Shown one piece after another: positions 41,942 through 52,729 of a stretch of DNA of 64,000 nucleotides; the first letter of the stretch is position 1, and each line of letters opens with the position of its first letter. The stretch is from Chloropicon primus (taxonomy: Eukaryota; Chlorophyta; Chloropicophyceae; Chloropicales; Chloropicaceae). The notes below the pieces were generated by a model. The model was not told the DNA's origin. It ran no database searches and worked only from the letters and a program-made list of their open reading frames with translations. A program made the position numbers and the translations under genes. The stretch lies in assembly GCA_023205875.1 (NCBI GenBank), contig CP060758.1, positions 434,001-498,000 on the forward strand, in the 5' to 3' direction.

Positions 41942-42370
41942 TTACTTCTTGCCCTTCTTCTTGTTTCCTCCCCTGAGCTTGACACCCAAAGCCCGCTCGA
42001 TCTTACCGAGGATCTGGTTGTTTGGGATGGCTTTACCGTTCTCGTACTCCTGGACGATCTTTGGCTGCTCGTTGATGGCCGTGGCGAGCTGGGCCTGGGT
42101 CATCTTCTTGGCCATCCTCGCCTGCTGGATCGCCTTCTTGAGGTCGGTCGAGACTTTCTTGTGGGCAAAGGCCTCGTCCGACGCGTCGAGCTTGGTGGCG
42201 TTGGCTGGGCCAGCCTTCTTGTTCGATCCCCCCGAAAACTTGTTCAGGGTGTCCACGTTTCCCGACCTGAACGCGTTGTTGACGTTCTTGGAGTCCTTGG
42301 TCTGCGAGGAAGACGGCTTCTTCTTCCTGATGATGACCTGGTCCCAATCTTGGCCCGGGTTCATATTCAT
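41942..42370 (-). CDS. MBF1: Multiprotein bridging factor 1 (MBF1)
   Basis: 142 residues from ATG 42370. The N-terminal MBF1 domain (GQDWDQVIIRKKK, LDASDEAFAHKKVSTDLKKA) is followed by a Cro/C1-type helix-turn-helix (QARMAKKMTQAQLATAINEQ, IVQEYENGKAIPNNQILGKI, ERALGVKL) and a basic Lys-rich tail. MBF1 links transcription activators to TBP and also helps ribosomes resolve collided states. The open frame upstream of 42370 has UTR-like composition and is excluded. Confidence 0.95.
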   Translation of the reverse strand: MNMNPGQDWDQVIIRKKKPSSSQTKDSKNVNNAFRSGNVDTLNKFSGGSNKKAGPANATKLDASDEAFAHKKVSTDLKKAIQQARMAKKMTQAQLATAINEQPKIVQEYENGKAIPNNQILGKIERALGVKLRGGNKKKGKK

Positions 42371-42547
42371 GGTGGCGACTCGGTTTTGTGTTGCTTGGCT
42401 GCTACTAAAATAGAAGGTTTCCGCCTCTCCGCGCCTCCAGTTGCCGTGTCCTGCGAGAGAAATGAGCGCGTGTGATTCAAGGACGTCAGTCAGGGAGCAG
42501 GAAGACGTGAGACAAATCGTCGTTGTGGCGCTCCAATTCAATTCGAG

Positions 42548-42605
42548 TGTGTGTGTGTGTGTGGAAATGCATATACCTCACGAACAAACCACAAACACAG
42601 GGGAA

Positions 42606-42652
<47 letters not shown>

Positions 42653-42725
42653 AGATCCTCTATCCTCCTCCGTCTCGTCCCTCACAACAAAAGATCTGTA
42701 TCCTCAACTCACTCCATCACAACGA

Positions 42726-42799
<74 letters not shown>

Positions 42800-43080
42800 A
42801 ACGCGCTCCTCTCGTGCCCTCAATCCTCTCCCTCTCTCTCTCGTGCCCTCACGACTCCCTCTCATCGAACATGGTGGTCTCCTCCCCCACAAAACAAAAC
42901 AAAAACGAACCACACAACACAACACACACACACACACAGAGAGAGCGAGAGAGAGCGAGAGAGAGAGAAAGAGAGAGAGAGAAAGACGAGATGAGAGAAG
43001 AACTCAACCCTCCTTCCACCTCCGCCTCCTCGCCGCACTCACCGTCGTCCTCCTCGTCGTCGTCGTCGTCGTCCTCGTTT
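42548..43080. repeat. Microsatellite-rich interval (GA)n, (CA)n, (CGT)n
   Basis: Runs include (GT)n at 42548-42562, (GA)n at 42611-42648, (CA)n at 42729-42758 followed by (GA)n to about 42795, (CA)n then (GA)n at 42922-42982, and (CGT)n at 43045-43075. The wider gap 42371-43520 between MBF1 and RbcX shows no convincing gene; it presumably contains the two divergent promoters. Confidence 0.85.
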
Positions 43081-43520
43081 TGAGTGTTTGATCTTTTTTT
43101 CTTTTCTTGATTTTGTTTTCAGGGAGAGACGTTGGTGTCCGTTCGTCCGTCACGCGAGGCCGAGCGAGAGATCTCGAATGAGCGGCTCTCCGTTCTCCGT
43201 TCTGTTCTGGAATGGAGGAAGAGATCGGCTTGCTAGAGCAAAGGAACAACCCAAGGTGAGGACGAGGCGGCGACGGAACGGGGGGGTTGGGGACGAAGAG
43301 GAGGTTGTGGAGGGAACCGTCAGGTTGTGGTCTTTCCATTGACCCATCTGTCGAGAGATTTGGCCTCGTTTTGACCAAGAGAGGGACTGACTCTTCGAGG
43401 ACTGCTTCTCGGTCTCGGTCTCGTTCTAGCTCTTGGCGATTTTGGTGGGTTGGTTGAGTTGTGTTCGTGTGGAGTCCTGGGGATTGGGTTGTCGGAGCAC
43501 GAAGATCGACCTCGGCCTCG

Positions 43521-44249
43521 ATGTCTCGGTATAACGCGACGACGACGGGCCGAGGCACGGGAGGAGTTGTCGTTGTCGTTTTTGGGAGGAGTGGGGCGAC
43601 GACGAAGCGGGAGGCGTGTTCGCCTTCGTTTTCGTGCTCTCGAGGGGCGTCGTCGTGTCACACGGGTGGCCCTTCGAGGGCCTTCGACGTGGCCGTCGGG
43701 GCGAGGAGGAGGGTCCGAGCGGAGGCCAAGTCGAGGCCGCTGAGGCCGGACGACTCCCCGTTGAGGGACGGAAACAGGGACCGTCTCTTGGGCCTGCTGA
43801 CCGAGCGCGCGGCGAAGACGCTGCTGCAATACTGCTCCGAAACGAACCAGCACTTGTACCACTGGCTCACGGACTACATTAAGCAGAACCCCATTCCAAG
43901 GGACGGGCAGTTCCAGGACGTCTCTGGCGAGACGTTCTTGGTGAACCTCATGCTGGCCCCCGCGGTCGAAGCGAGGGCCCAGCCTTGGTTGGACCCGCTC
44001 TTCGACTGCAGCAAGCCACTCACGGTGGACCCCAGGAACGTGGCGCAGCGCATTATGGACATCAGGGTGGCCCTGTCGAAGGAGTTCCAGGAGGACCTCA
44101 ATAGGATCGATGAGGAGAACATGGACCTGCTCAGAAGCTCGCTCATGGTCAGTCTAGAAGCCAAGACCTACAGCCACCCCATCGTGCCAGATCCTGAGGA
44201 CGTGGAGAAGAATGCCACCGAGGAGGAAGGCGGGGAGAGCGCGCAATGA
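43521..44249 (+). CDS. RBCX: RbcX, Rubisco assembly chaperone (plastid)
   Basis: 242 residues from ATG 43521. A long basic, Val/Ser-rich N-terminus is a plausible transit peptide (to about residue 90). The conserved region then matches RbcX: LTERAAKTLLQYCSETNQHL, YHWLTDYIKQNPIPRDG, FLVNLMLAPAVEARA, PRNVAQRIMDIRVALSKEF and ENMDLLRSSLMVSLE. RbcX dimers clamp the C-terminus of the Rubisco large subunit during assembly. An acidic C-terminal tail (NATEEEGGESAQ) extends it. TGTAA follows at 44302. Confidence 0.82.
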   Translation: MSRYNATTTGRGTGGVVVVVFGRSGATTKREACSPSFSCSRGASSCHTGGPSRAFDVAVGARRRVRAEAKSRPLRPDDSPLRDGNRDRLLGLLTERAAKTLLQYCSETNQHLYHWLTDYIKQNPIPRDGQFQDVSGETFLVNLMLAPAVEARAQPWLDPLFDCSKPLTVDPRNVAQRIMDIRVALSKEFQEDLNRIDEENMDLLRSSLMVSLEAKTYSHPIVPDPEDVEKNATEEEGGESAQ

Positions 44250-44340
44250 CACGCGGCCGGGCACACAAAAACCACGGATTAGTTGAACCAAAAGAAAGCA
44301 ATGTAATTAGATATAATTAGGTTTAGAAGGAGAAGGATCG

Positions 44341-45384
44341 TCACTGCTGCGAGGCCTCCCCCAAGTCCAGCGAAAGCAGCTGCTTGTACCCCTTGGACGT
44401 GACCGGCATGAAGTGCAGTCCGCCAATGTTGGGGAGGCCCTTGCACAGCTCCACGAGGCCCCTGGTGTGCTGCAAGCAGAACTCGTCGAACGCCTCCGGA
44501 GGAAGGGAGTCCTGCCTCTCCTGGAACTCTTTCATGAGGGCGACCTCGCCCTCCGTCGGCCGCACCCCGCAGATCTTGAACCAGAACGACAAACTCTTCG
44601 CGGACGTGATGCAGGGGATCCCCACCACGAAGGGGTCCGCCCTATCCCCGACCATGCTGCCCCGCAGGTCCCGGTCGCACTCCTCGAACCACTTTTGGAA
44701 CTTGCCCCTGATGAGTGGCGGCTGGGTTATCACCTTGGTCGCGCCGGACTCGAGCTTGAGGCCCAGTCTGCGCGAGTCGAGCGGCAGCATCGGGTTCTCC
44801 ACGCACCACAGCTCGAAGGGCTGGTTGGCTACCGAGGAAGGGGGGGGAGCCCCCAGGGCGAGCCCCCCGAGGTCCTCCATGCTCCTCGAGGCCTCCTCGA
44901 GCAGGTCGGTGCTGTCGGCCAGGAGGCCCGATCGCCCCCCCAAGAACGGGACCCTCCTCGCAGGGTGCCCCCCCGAGACGCACAGCAGCGCCCTCATCCT
45001 CGGTGACCCCCTCCGCGAGTACTTGTCCCTGCACTCCTCGACCTTGGCCCTCAGGTAGGACCTCAGCTCCCTCCGCGTGCGAAGGTTCACGCCGACCGTC
45101 TGCACCACGTCGACTCCAGCCATGTCCTCCTCCGCCCCGCCATCCCACCCAGACCCGGACGCCTCCTTCCAGGTCCCGGTCCTCCCCAGACTCCTCTGCA
45201 GGAGGCCGGCCCAGGTGTTGGAGACGGGCAGGTCCGGTTGGACCACCGCAGCGAACCTCCCGTCCTTCCTCGACACGAGCTGAGACTCCAGACTCCTCGC
45301 TGCGCCACTCGCCTTCTCCACCGTAAACATCCACCTCCCCGCCTGCATCCCTCCCACAGCAAACACAACAAACCGACCAACCAA
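44341..45384 (-). CDS. Methylenetetrahydrofolate-reductase-like TIM-barrel protein
   Basis: 347 residues. The C-terminal part has MTHFR-like barrel elements: LGLKLESGATKVITQPP, KFQKWFEECDRDL, PFVVGIPCITSAKSLSFWF, LVELCKGLPNIGGLHFMPV. The N-terminal part (GVNLRTRRELRSYLRAKVEE, ALLCVSGGHPARR) fits the first strands, where MTHFR reads a GG-H pattern. It is shorter and more divergent than housekeeping MTHFR, so it may be a paralogue acting on another folate or corrin substrate, possibly mitochondrial. In-frame ATGs at 45384 and 45348 leave the start open. Confidence 0.55.
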   Translation of the reverse strand: MVGRFVVFAVGGMQAGRWMFTVEKASGAARSLESQLVSRKDGRFAAVVQPDLPVSNTWAGLLQRSLGRTGTWKEASGSGWDGGAEEDMAGVDVVQTVGVNLRTRRELRSYLRAKVEECRDKYSRRGSPRMRALLCVSGGHPARRVPFLGGRSGLLADSTDLLEEASRSMEDLGGLALGAPPPSSVANQPFELWCVENPMLPLDSRRLGLKLESGATKVITQPPLIRGKFQKWFEECDRDLRGSMVGDRADPFVVGIPCITSAKSLSFWFKICGVRPTEGEVALMKEFQERQDSLPPEAFDEFCLQHTRGLVELCKGLPNIGGLHFMPVTSKGYKQLLSLDLGEASQQ

Positions 45385-45921
45385 TCAATCAAACAATCAA
45401 TCAATCAAGTGTGATGATGATGATGATGATGATAAGATACTTTGGTTATCAATAGTCCTCCTCGCTCGCCGTGCTGGGATGAGAAGAGGAGGAGGAGAGG
45501 AGGTGGGACAATCAAACCCAAAAGAGGGGAGGAAGCAACAACGGAGGCGCGCAACCCAACAAGACGCACTTGAATTGAATTGATTTGGATATGCCACCTG
45601 TTTCCTCTTCTCTCGTTCTCGTTCTCCCCTCCCTTTCGGATAAGTAACGTCTCTTCACGTAAATATAATTCTCTCCCCTGGATAATGAATGTCTTTGGTG
45701 GAATATCTGGCGGCGGGCTTTCCCAGCCACAGATGCGTTGAGGATAACAACAGGCCACGCGGCTTTGTGCGACCGCCGGAGGACGGTCTTCTCGTTCGTT
45801 TTTGGGCACGAGGGCGGGAACTTTGGGGCAAGAGAGTGGCATTGAACGAAAGTACGTCTCGCGAGGTTTCGAAAGAGCTCTCGGTCGAAGGATTTGGTGC
45901 CGTTTTGCGGGAGGGAGAGGC
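45385..45921. other. Divergent intergenic region
   Basis: Holds (TGA)n at 45411-45433 and, on the minus strand near 45866-45892, another copy of the promoter-proximal motif (reads CTTCGACCGAGAGCTCTTTC when reversed). No gene is supported. Promoters for the MTHFR-like and DnaJ genes. Confidence 0.5.
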
Positions 45922-47238
45922 ATGGCGACGTGGAAGGGCGTGAGGGGGTCCAGTGGGTGCCGAGGGGGGTCGGAGAGGATGGTGGCGCAGAGGTCAGTGC
46001 TCCGCCAGGGCGGAGGGAGGAGGAGGTTGGGTGCGGGGTCTTCCTTACCCTTGGGTTATGATCAGGGGAGGAGGGCCCACTCGCGAGGGGGGAGGAGGGA
46101 GACCGTGCGCGTGTGCATGGCAGCGGACTACTACGACAGGCTCGGGGTGAAGCGCGGGGCGAGCAAGAAGGAGATCAAGAACGCGTACAGGAAGCTTGCG
46201 AGGAAGTACCACCCGGACGTGAACAAGGAGGCGGACGCGGAGCAGAAGTTCAAGGACATCAGTAACGCGTACGAGGTTCTCAGCGACGACGAGAAGAAGC
46301 AGATTTACGACAGGTTCGGGGAGGCTGGCCTGAAGGGCAGCCCCTTCGGCCCGGGCGCGGGAGCCTCCGGCATGGACTTCAGCAACCCCTTTGATATTTT
46401 CGAGTCCTTCTTCGGCATGGGCGGGGGCGGCATGGGCGGGGGGATGGGAGGCATGGGCGGCGGAGGCGCGAGCATGCGCGACAGGCCCCAGCAGGGCGAG
46501 GACATCGTCGTCCGCGTCCGCCTGAGCTTCCTGGAGGCGGTGTTCGGCTGCGAGCAGGAGGTCGCCACCTCGAGGAGGGAGACGTGCGGTTCCTGCGACG
46601 GCTCGGGCATCCAGTCGGGCACCAAGCCAACGACGTGCTCCCAGTGCGGGGGCGCGGGCCAGGTCATCTCGGCAGTCAGGACGCCCATCGGCACCTTCCA
46701 GCAGTCCGTGCCCTGCAACGCCTGCGGGGGGAGCGGCAGAACCTTCACCCCCTGCAGCTCTTGCAACGGAAGCGCCAGGGTGATGAAGAACAAGACCCTG
46801 AGCGTGAGGTTCCCCGCCGGAGTGGACAACGGAAGCCGCCTCAGGGTGAGGGGCGAGGGCAACTCGGGGAGGAACGGCGGCAGGACGGGAGACCTGTACG
46901 TGGAGGTCGAAGTCGAGAGGGACGCTGAGCTCGAGAGGGACGGGGAGAACATCAAGAGCACTGTCACCGTGGGCTGCACGGATGCCATCCTTGGGACTTC
47001 GGTCAAGACAAGGACGGTGGACGGCTCGGTGGAGCTCAAGATCCCCGCGGGGACGCAGCCCGGAACCACCTTGCTCATGAGCAAGAGGGGGGTGCCGAGA
47101 TTGGGCAACCCCAACCTGAGGGGGGACCACCTCGTCAGGGTCAACGTCAAGATACCAAACAATCTCACCCCAGAGGAGAAGGAGAAGTTTGAAGAAATCC
47201 GGGAACTCTCGAACCAGCAAGTCAAGGTGAAGCAGTAA
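45922..47238 (+). CDS. Plastid type-I J-protein (DnaJ/CDJ1-like)
   Basis: 438 residues. A basic Arg/Gly/Ser-rich N-terminus of about 65 residues is a transit peptide. Then a J domain ([28 protein letters not shown] with HPD), a Gly/Met/Phe-rich linker, a zinc domain with [24 protein letters not shown] and CSSCNGSA, and the C-terminal substrate-binding domain ([39 protein letters not shown]). It delivers clients to plastid Hsp70, as CDJ1 does in Chlamydomonas. The fourth zinc repeat ends GSA instead of GxG. Confidence 0.93.
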   Translation: MATWKGVRGSSGCRGGSERMVAQRSVLRQGGGRRRLGAGSSLPLGYDQGRRAHSRGGRRETVRVCMAADYYDRLGVKRGASKKEIKNAYRKLARKYHPDVNKEADAEQKFKDISNAYEVLSDDEKKQIYDRFGEAGLKGSPFGPGAGASGMDFSNPFDIFESFFGMGGGGMGGGMGGMGGGGASMRDRPQQGEDIVVRVRLSFLEAVFGCEQEVATSRRETCGSCDGSGIQSGTKPTTCSQCGGAGQVISAVRTPIGTFQQSVPCNACGGSGRTFTPCSSCNGSARVMKNKTLSVRFPAGVDNGSRLRVRGEGNSGRNGGRTGDLYVEVEVERDAELERDGENIKSTVTVGCTDAILGTSVKTRTVDGSVELKIPAGTQPGTTLLMSKRGVPRLGNPNLRGDHLVRVNVKIPNNLTPEEKEKFEEIRELSNQQVKVKQ

Positions 47239-47697
47239 CTCTTCCCTGGACACACACACACACACACACACACGCACGCACGCAGAGAGAGAGAGAGAGA
47301 GAGAGATCAAAGATTTGTTCACCACCTCTCCCGAGTTGTGCTAGACTAGAGCAGCATCTAAATTCAACCATTTAAGTAAAACACGCCAACAGTCAATCGA
47401 ATCTTCTATATTCTTTAATAGCCCTCCCTCCTCTTCCTCTATTCCATCCATCACCCTGGCGTGAAAAGAGAAAGTGAAAGAGAAAGAGAGCGAAAGCTTG
47501 CCTTCCGTCTCCCGATCCTCTGCTAGACTAGAGCACAATCCATCCATCCAAACCCAAACCCAAACCATGCATTGAAGTCCATCTTCCAGCCGTTCCGTTC
47601 CACTTTCGACAGCTAGAGAGGAGCAGAGAGAGGAGAGGAGCAGAGAGGAGGTTGTGTTGTTCTTGCTGTGGTTGTCGGGCGTGTGGTGTGGGGAGGA
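47239..47697. other. Intergenic region, simple repeats only
   Basis: (CA)n and (GA)n at 47250-47306 directly follow the DnaJ stop. CTAGACTAGAGCA occurs at about 47341 and again at about 47523. No gene is supported. Confidence 0.5.
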
Positions 47698-48444
47698 ATG
47701 GCGTACGGGGGGTACGCGAACGGGACGCGTTTCAACCATCACAAGAAGCGGGAGAAGCGCGTGTGGAGGCGTGAGGACCACGGCCACCAGGACAAGCCTG
47801 AAGAGGACGGCCCTGGTCCTGGCCCTTCGAGCAAGGGGAAAGGGGGGAAGGGTTCGTCGTCCTCGGGTGGACTGAATGCGGAGGCGAGGCCATTCACGAG
47901 GCTGAGCGCCAAGGCGAAGCCGTTCGCGCCTTTGAACGGGAAGTTGGAGGAGATAGAGCGGAAGAAGAAGGAGCTGCAGGAGAAAATCAGGGCGAAGAAA
48001 CGAAAGTTGAAAGAGGACGAGGTGTTCAAGAAGAGGCAGCAGGCTCTGCGGGATGCTGCCAAGCAGTCACAAGACGTTGCCGAGAGGAGGGCCAAGATAG
48101 CGCGGCTCCAGGGTGGTTTCGAGAAGGTCAAGAAGCACATGGTGGACAAGGCCGGTGGACAAGACCAGAACCTTCCGGGGTCCTCCAACGCCCAAGCGTC
48201 CAACCTGAAGCCGACGAACAAGATCAAGGAGGTCACGAGGGAGGACGTGGCCCGCGTGCTGCACGCCTTGAACGACTACGATGTTCTCGAGGTCAACCTC
48301 GCGAGCGGCTCGTCTGAGATCAGGAAAAATTTTCTCAAGCTCTCGAGGGCCTTTCACCCCGACAAGTGCCGGGTGGATGGCAGCAAGGAAGCTTTCCAGA
48401 GGGTGAGCAAGGCATACACGAATCTCAAGAAGCAGCACTCGTAG
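47698..48444 (+). CDS. Small soluble J-domain protein
   Basis: 248 residues. The N-terminal half is basic and disordered, followed by a coiled coil (KLEEIERKKKELQEKIRAKK). The last 60 residues are a J domain: DYDVLEVNLASGSSEIRKNF, LSRAFHPDKCRVDGSKEAFQ with the HPD motif, RVSKAYTNL. This resembles DNAJB12/14-type or auxilin-like single-J proteins, but no membrane segment or clathrin box is visible. It stimulates an Hsp70; client unknown. TGTAA at 48500. It lies next to the plastid DnaJ gene but is too different to be a recent copy. Confidence 0.8.
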   Translation: MAYGGYANGTRFNHHKKREKRVWRREDHGHQDKPEEDGPGPGPSSKGKGGKGSSSSGGLNAEARPFTRLSAKAKPFAPLNGKLEEIERKKKELQEKIRAKKRKLKEDEVFKKRQQALRDAAKQSQDVAERRAKIARLQGGFEKVKKHMVDKAGGQDQNLPGSSNAQASNLKPTNKIKEVTREDVARVLHALNDYDVLEVNLASGSSEIRKNFLKLSRAFHPDKCRVDGSKEAFQRVSKAYTNLKKQHS

Positions 48445-48696
48445 ACCTTGCTCGGCCCGTGTACACAAAATTCTATTCTAGGATCAACTCTTTAACCTTT
48501 GTAATTCTTTACTTTTTGTTTCCATTACAACAATCAAATACCAATACGTTTTACTTTGTGAAGGTTACACGAGCGAGAGACCGCCAAGGTCCGAAAAAAT
48601 ATAGCATACAAAAGACTCTCTCTCAATCTCTCTCCCTCCCCCTCTCTCTCTGGCCAGGCAGAAGCGAGGTTCGCCTTGCAGGCCAACGGGCGTGCA

Positions 48697-49539
48697 TCAG
48701 TCGTCGCTCAAGTCCTTCCACACGGGAATAGACTCGGCCTTTGGCAAAGTGTACAGTCTGCTCACGAGTCCGATGCATTCCTCCATTTGCTCCAAGGACA
48801 CGTTGAACATTTCCCACCACGGCGGGTTGTCCGGGAGCAGGTGCCCCAGGCGCCGCGACGCCAACAAAATCATCGCGCAAGCCACCGTCTCTGGGTTGAA
48901 CCGCACGCAAGCCGTCGTCCTGAGGCTGTCGTTCAAGAGATTCCAGGCCTCTTGAGTCAGCTTGCTGCTCGCATTCAAGACCTGGGGCGACAGCAGCACA
49001 AGCACGAGCTTGTGAGGGTGCTCCACCTGTATGCTGAACCCGAACTCTCTCAGCATGTACCTCTCCGCCACGGTCACGTTCGCCTTCCAGTTGGAGAAGA
49101 TCGGATCCGAGTACTCGAGCGGAGTGAGGGGGAGGCCCTTCCTCCTCCTCTCGATCCGGTAAAACACTTGCAGTATCCATCGAAGGGCCCGAGGGGTCTC
49201 TTCCAGCTTCGAGGCCAGCCAGACCGCTGCCATAGCCGCGAAGTCCACCTTGAAGTCAACAAAGGACCTCTTTATGTAGAACCGCTGAAAGATGACTTGC
49301 GCAGTGGCACAAGCCTGTTGCGGCAGCTTCAGGAGCTGCCCCGCCTGCTGTATGATCTCCGACCCATAAACCCTCAGCATGACCTCGTCCTCCCTCGACA
49401 CGCCGTCCCTCCTGCTTTCGCTGTCTTCCACATACTCCTTCGGGACCACGAAAGCGAAGCGATCCCGCTTCCTCCCGGACGACATGGATGAAAGCGGCTT
49501 CAGATTCCCCCAGCTACGGAACCTCCTGACCCGCTTCAC
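48697..49539 (-). CDS. Cyclin L
   Basis: 280 residues (262 if started at ATG 49485). Two cyclin boxes are clear: GSEIIQQAGQLLKLPQQACA, TAQVIFQRFYIKRSFVDF, MAAVWLASKLEETPRALRW, then REFGFSIQVEHPHKLVLVLL, AWNLLNDSLRTTACVRFNPE and TVACAMILLASRRLGHLLP. The spacing and the NDSLRT...VRF.PETIACA block identify cyclin L, partner of CDK11/CDK13-type kinases in transcription and splicing. The usual C-terminal RS domain is absent, so this is a short form. Confidence 0.88.
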   Translation of the reverse strand: MKRVRRFRSWGNLKPLSSMSSGRKRDRFAFVVPKEYVEDSESRRDGVSREDEVMLRVYGSEIIQQAGQLLKLPQQACATAQVIFQRFYIKRSFVDFKVDFAAMAAVWLASKLEETPRALRWILQVFYRIERRRKGLPLTPLEYSDPIFSNWKANVTVAERYMLREFGFSIQVEHPHKLVLVLLSPQVLNASSKLTQEAWNLLNDSLRTTACVRFNPETVACAMILLASRRLGHLLPDNPPWWEMFNVSLEQMEECIGLVSRLYTLPKAESIPVWKDLSDD

Positions 49540-50075
49540 GACACCTCTCTACTTCCCAGGACCTTCGACAAGCCCTGGCGCACCCTTCTTCGCTACCTCC
49601 TCTCTCTCTCTCTCTCCAACCGACAGAACGATCGTTCTTCCTCTCCCAAAACAAGTGATCCCGGGGCCAAATCCTCCGTCCGATGGCACCACAGAAAGCC
49701 CGAGAGACGCCCTTTCGTCCTGTGCCTCCTCTTTTCCCCCTCCTCGCCTCTCCCGTCCTCCAACCGACGCCAACACCAAAGCCTCTGCTCTGCTCCTGCC
49801 GAAGCCAAGCGAAAGGAGAAGGTTTTGGTTTAGGGGGATCACTCTCGTCGCCACGTGACAGAAAGGGCTGCGGAGCGGAGTCGCTTCGATACGAGCGAAG
49901 GAGGCCAGGGACGAGGACGGAGTTAGTGACTGGACGAAAGAGCATTTCGAGATCTTTCCGTCGGTAGGTTGGTCGACGGGTTTGGGTTCCGGAACAAGTG
50001 GGACGAGGGACGGAAGAAGAAGGATCTCATCTCAATCATCTTGATTGTGGTGGATCCCAAACCAGCAAGAGGAGG
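49540..50075. other. Divergent intergenic region, no gene supported
   Basis: Between cyclin L (minus) and the Rossmann gene (plus). Overlapping open frames here are GC-rich shadows without domains. Pyrimidine-rich (49590-49620). Presumed promoters. Confidence 0.5.
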
Positions 50076-51249
50076 ATGGTTGTTGCAGTGTTAGCGACTC
50101 GAGGAAGGTCTGCAGCGAGTTTGGTGCATCGTAGGGAAGCTTCTTCTTCTCTTGTTGTCCGTGGGAGAGTTTCGGGACGGCGGGGTCGCCACAACGGCAA
50201 ACCTTTTTCTCAGAGTATGAGTATGGATCCGAGGGTGGGAAGAGTCGAGGCCGAGGGAGGGGCGGGGATGAGGATGAAGGGGACTCGGGAGGATCAGAGT
50301 TCGGCGACATCGCGGGACTTGCTGGTGATCGGGCCAGGCGTGCTCGGCAGGCTCTTCGCGAGCAAGTGGAAAGAGGTAAGTGGACAGACAGAAGGGTGGA
50401 GAAGAAGAAGGGTGTTCGTTTGGCTGCAGGGGCTGGGCTGACACGGTGGCTCTCGCTTTCGTTTTCGGGAATGGAAAGGAGAATGCGAGTGCAAGGTTGG
50501 TGGGCGAGACGGCAACGAACTTGAACCACGAGGAGCTCAAGGAGGTTGGCTGCTTTGATGGGATACGGACGAGGGAGGATGCGACGACGGACGAGGGAAA
50601 GTTTCCATTCGTATTGTTCTCTGCCCCTCCTTCTGGAAGCGAGAATTACTTGGAGGAAGTTGAGCGAGCTGCCAGCAAGTGGGACGGGACGGGCTGCTTC
50701 CTGTTCACGGGCAGCGCCGCGGTGTATGACTTGGAGCACGGAGAGTGCACCGAGGTCTCCAAGATCAAAGAGATGGGTAGCAGCGAGAGGACTGACAGGC
50801 TCTTGAACTGCGAGAATGCCGTCCTTGGCAAAGGTGGCAGTGTGGCGAGGCTGGTCGGGCTCTACCACTCCAAGAGGGGGGCCCACATGTACTTCCTGAA
50901 GATACAAAACGTGCCGAGGTGGGGAGACAGCGTGATCAACCTGATCCACTACGAGGACGCGGCCGACTTGTGTTACAGCATCATGACCGGGGAGCGCAAG
51001 GGCGAGGTTTTCTTGGGCTGCGACAGCAATCCGATATCCTTCCAGAAGATGATGGACGCGACTCTCATGAGCGGGGAGTACACCGGGCACTTCAAGTTCA
51101 CGGGCGAAGAGCAAGAGTTCGCGGGAAAGCTCGCCAGCAACAACCAAACGAGGGAAGCACTTGGCTGGAAGCCAAAGTTCGAGAGCTTTGAGTCCTTCAT
51201 GAGTGCGGGAGCGAGGGACAAATTCTCCGGCTTGTCCGAGGAGAGGTGA
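50076..51249 (+). CDS. NAD(P)-binding Rossmann-fold protein (plant-type epimerase-like), two exons
   Basis: Exons 50076-50375 and 50479-51249 (103-nt intron) give 356 residues. A basic transit-like N-terminus precedes DLLVIGPGVLGRLFASKWKE, the dinucleotide-binding turn split from the rest by the intron; then NLNHEELKEVG, FVLFSAPPSGSENYLEEVER, FLFTGSAAVYDLEHGECTEV, VARLVGLYHSKRGAHMYFL and VINLIHYEDAADLCYSIMTG. This matches a plant/algal NAD(P)-binding family of unknown substrate. An alternative acceptor 3 nt downstream (50482) would drop one Glu. Confidence 0.82.
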
Positions 51250-51338
51250 TCGGTCTTTCTTCTCCTTGGCCCTGACGACGACGGGGGCGAAAAAAAAAGC
51301 GCGCTAAGGGGTTCTCTTTAACTTATAATGAACTTTGC

Positions 51339-52520
51339 TTATTTTCCCTTTCCTACGTTGAACTTGAAGAAGATAACGTCTCCATCCCCAACGACGTAGT
51401 TCTTTCCTTCTTGCCTGTACTTTCCAGCTGCCTTGACGGCACTCTCTGTGCCGGCCTCCCTCAGCTCGTCGTACTTCATGACCTCGGCACAGATGAAACC
51501 CTTCTCGAAATCGGTGTGAATGGTTCCTGCGGCCTGTGGGGCTTTGCAGCCCTGGCGAATTTGCCAGCACTTGACCTCGTCCGGGCCGGCAGTGAAGAAG
51601 TAGATCAAGTTAATGGCGGCAAACCCGGTCTTGACGATCTTGTCCAAGCAAGAGGTCAGCTTGTTCTCCTCGAGATAGGCCTTTCCTTCGTCCTCTGGCA
51701 TGTCGATAAGCATGCTTTCAAGGGCCCCGCTGTAAGGGATCATCACGTCGCCAGGAGAGTTGGCCTGGATCCACTCATGAATCTTCATCAGCCACTTGTT
51801 CTTCTTGCGCTTGTAGTCCTTCTCGCTCAGGTTGACCAAGAAAACGACGGGCTTGGCGGTCAGGAAGCCGTGGGTGTTCAGGTAGTCGACCTCCTTCCCG
51901 GTCCAGGTCTGCTTCCTGATCTCCTTCCCGGACTCCAGGGTCTCCTTGATCTTGTTGCACATCGCGATCTCCTCCTCCTGCTCCTTCTTCACTCCCCCCC
52001 TCGTCTTCTTCGACACATCCTCCAGGTGGGCCGTGATCCTCGCGAGGTCCTTGGCCAAGAGCTCCCCCGCAATGATCTCAATGTCCTCCACGGGGTTGAT
52101 GCGGTCCTCCACGTGAGTCACCTCCGTGTCGTCGAACGCCCTCAGCACGTGGAAGATCCCGTCCACGGCGGAGATGTTCGAAAGGAACGCGTTACCGAGC
52201 CCAGCCCCCTCCGCTGCTCCTTTCACGAGACCCGCGATGTCCACAACCTCCAAGAACGCCGGCACCTTGCTCTTCGGCTTGTACGTTTCGATCAGCCAGT
52301 TGTAACGCTCGTCCGGCACGTTCACCCTCGCCGAGTTCGGTTCGATCGTGCAAAACGGGAAGTTTTCCGCTGGCACTTGACACTTTGTCATGGTGTTGAA
52401 CAGGGTGCTCTTTCCCACGTTTGGCAGACCCACTATCCCTATCTTCAAGTGAGAGCTAAACCTTCCAAGCATCGGCTTGGCCTCCTCCTCTCCCTTTCCC
52501 TTTCCTTTCTTCGGTGGCAT
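51339..52520 (-). CDS. OLA1: Obg-like ATPase 1 (OLA1/YchF)
   Basis: 393 residues, full length. G1 is [18 protein letters not shown]3 is [18 protein letters not shown], and the G4 position reads [11 protein letters not shown], the NxxE form that favours ATP over GTP in OLA1. The helical and C-terminal TGS domains follow ([37 protein letters not shown]). OLA1 is a universally conserved P-loop NTPase tied to translation and stress. The C-terminus is basic. Gene is intronless and convergent with the Rossmann gene. Confidence 0.97.
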   Translation of the reverse strand: MPPKKGKGKGEEEAKPMLGRFSSHLKIGIVGLPNVGKSTLFNTMTKCQVPAENFPFCTIEPNSARVNVPDERYNWLIETYKPKSKVPAFLEVVDIAGLVKGAAEGAGLGNAFLSNISAVDGIFHVLRAFDDTEVTHVEDRINPVEDIEIIAGELLAKDLARITAHLEDVSKKTRGGVKKEQEEEIAMCNKIKETLESGKEIRKQTWTGKEVDYLNTHGFLTAKPVVFLVNLSEKDYKRKKNKWLMKIHEWIQANSPGDVMIPYSGALESMLIDMPEDEGKAYLEENKLTSCLDKIVKTGFAAINLIYFFTAGPDEVKCWQIRQGCKAPQAAGTIHTDFEKGFICAEVMKYDELREAGTESAVKAAGKYRQEGKNYVVGDGDVIFFKFNVGKGK

Positions 52521-52729
52521 CTTCTGAAAAAAAAATATTAGATATCTACTTCTATGATATCAAACTCACTCCTCTCTCCTCTCCTCTCGCTCGTCTCTCT
52601 CTCTCTCTCTCTCGTGTCTCTCTCGCGCGCGCGCTCCTCTCGGCGGCGTCGTCCTTCGCGTTCTTTCGGTCTCCAGAAAAGAAGAGAGAGAGAGAGAGAG
52701 AGAGACGATCGATCGATCGGCGCGACGAC

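Noticed and set aside
46045-47325. Long antisense frame over the DnaJ gene
   Set aside because: Mirror of GC-rich coding DNA; His/Pro/Arg-rich with no domain.
47698-48444. Recent tandem duplicate of the neighbouring plastid DnaJ gene
   Set aside because: Only the J domain is shared and its sequence and position (C-terminal) differ.
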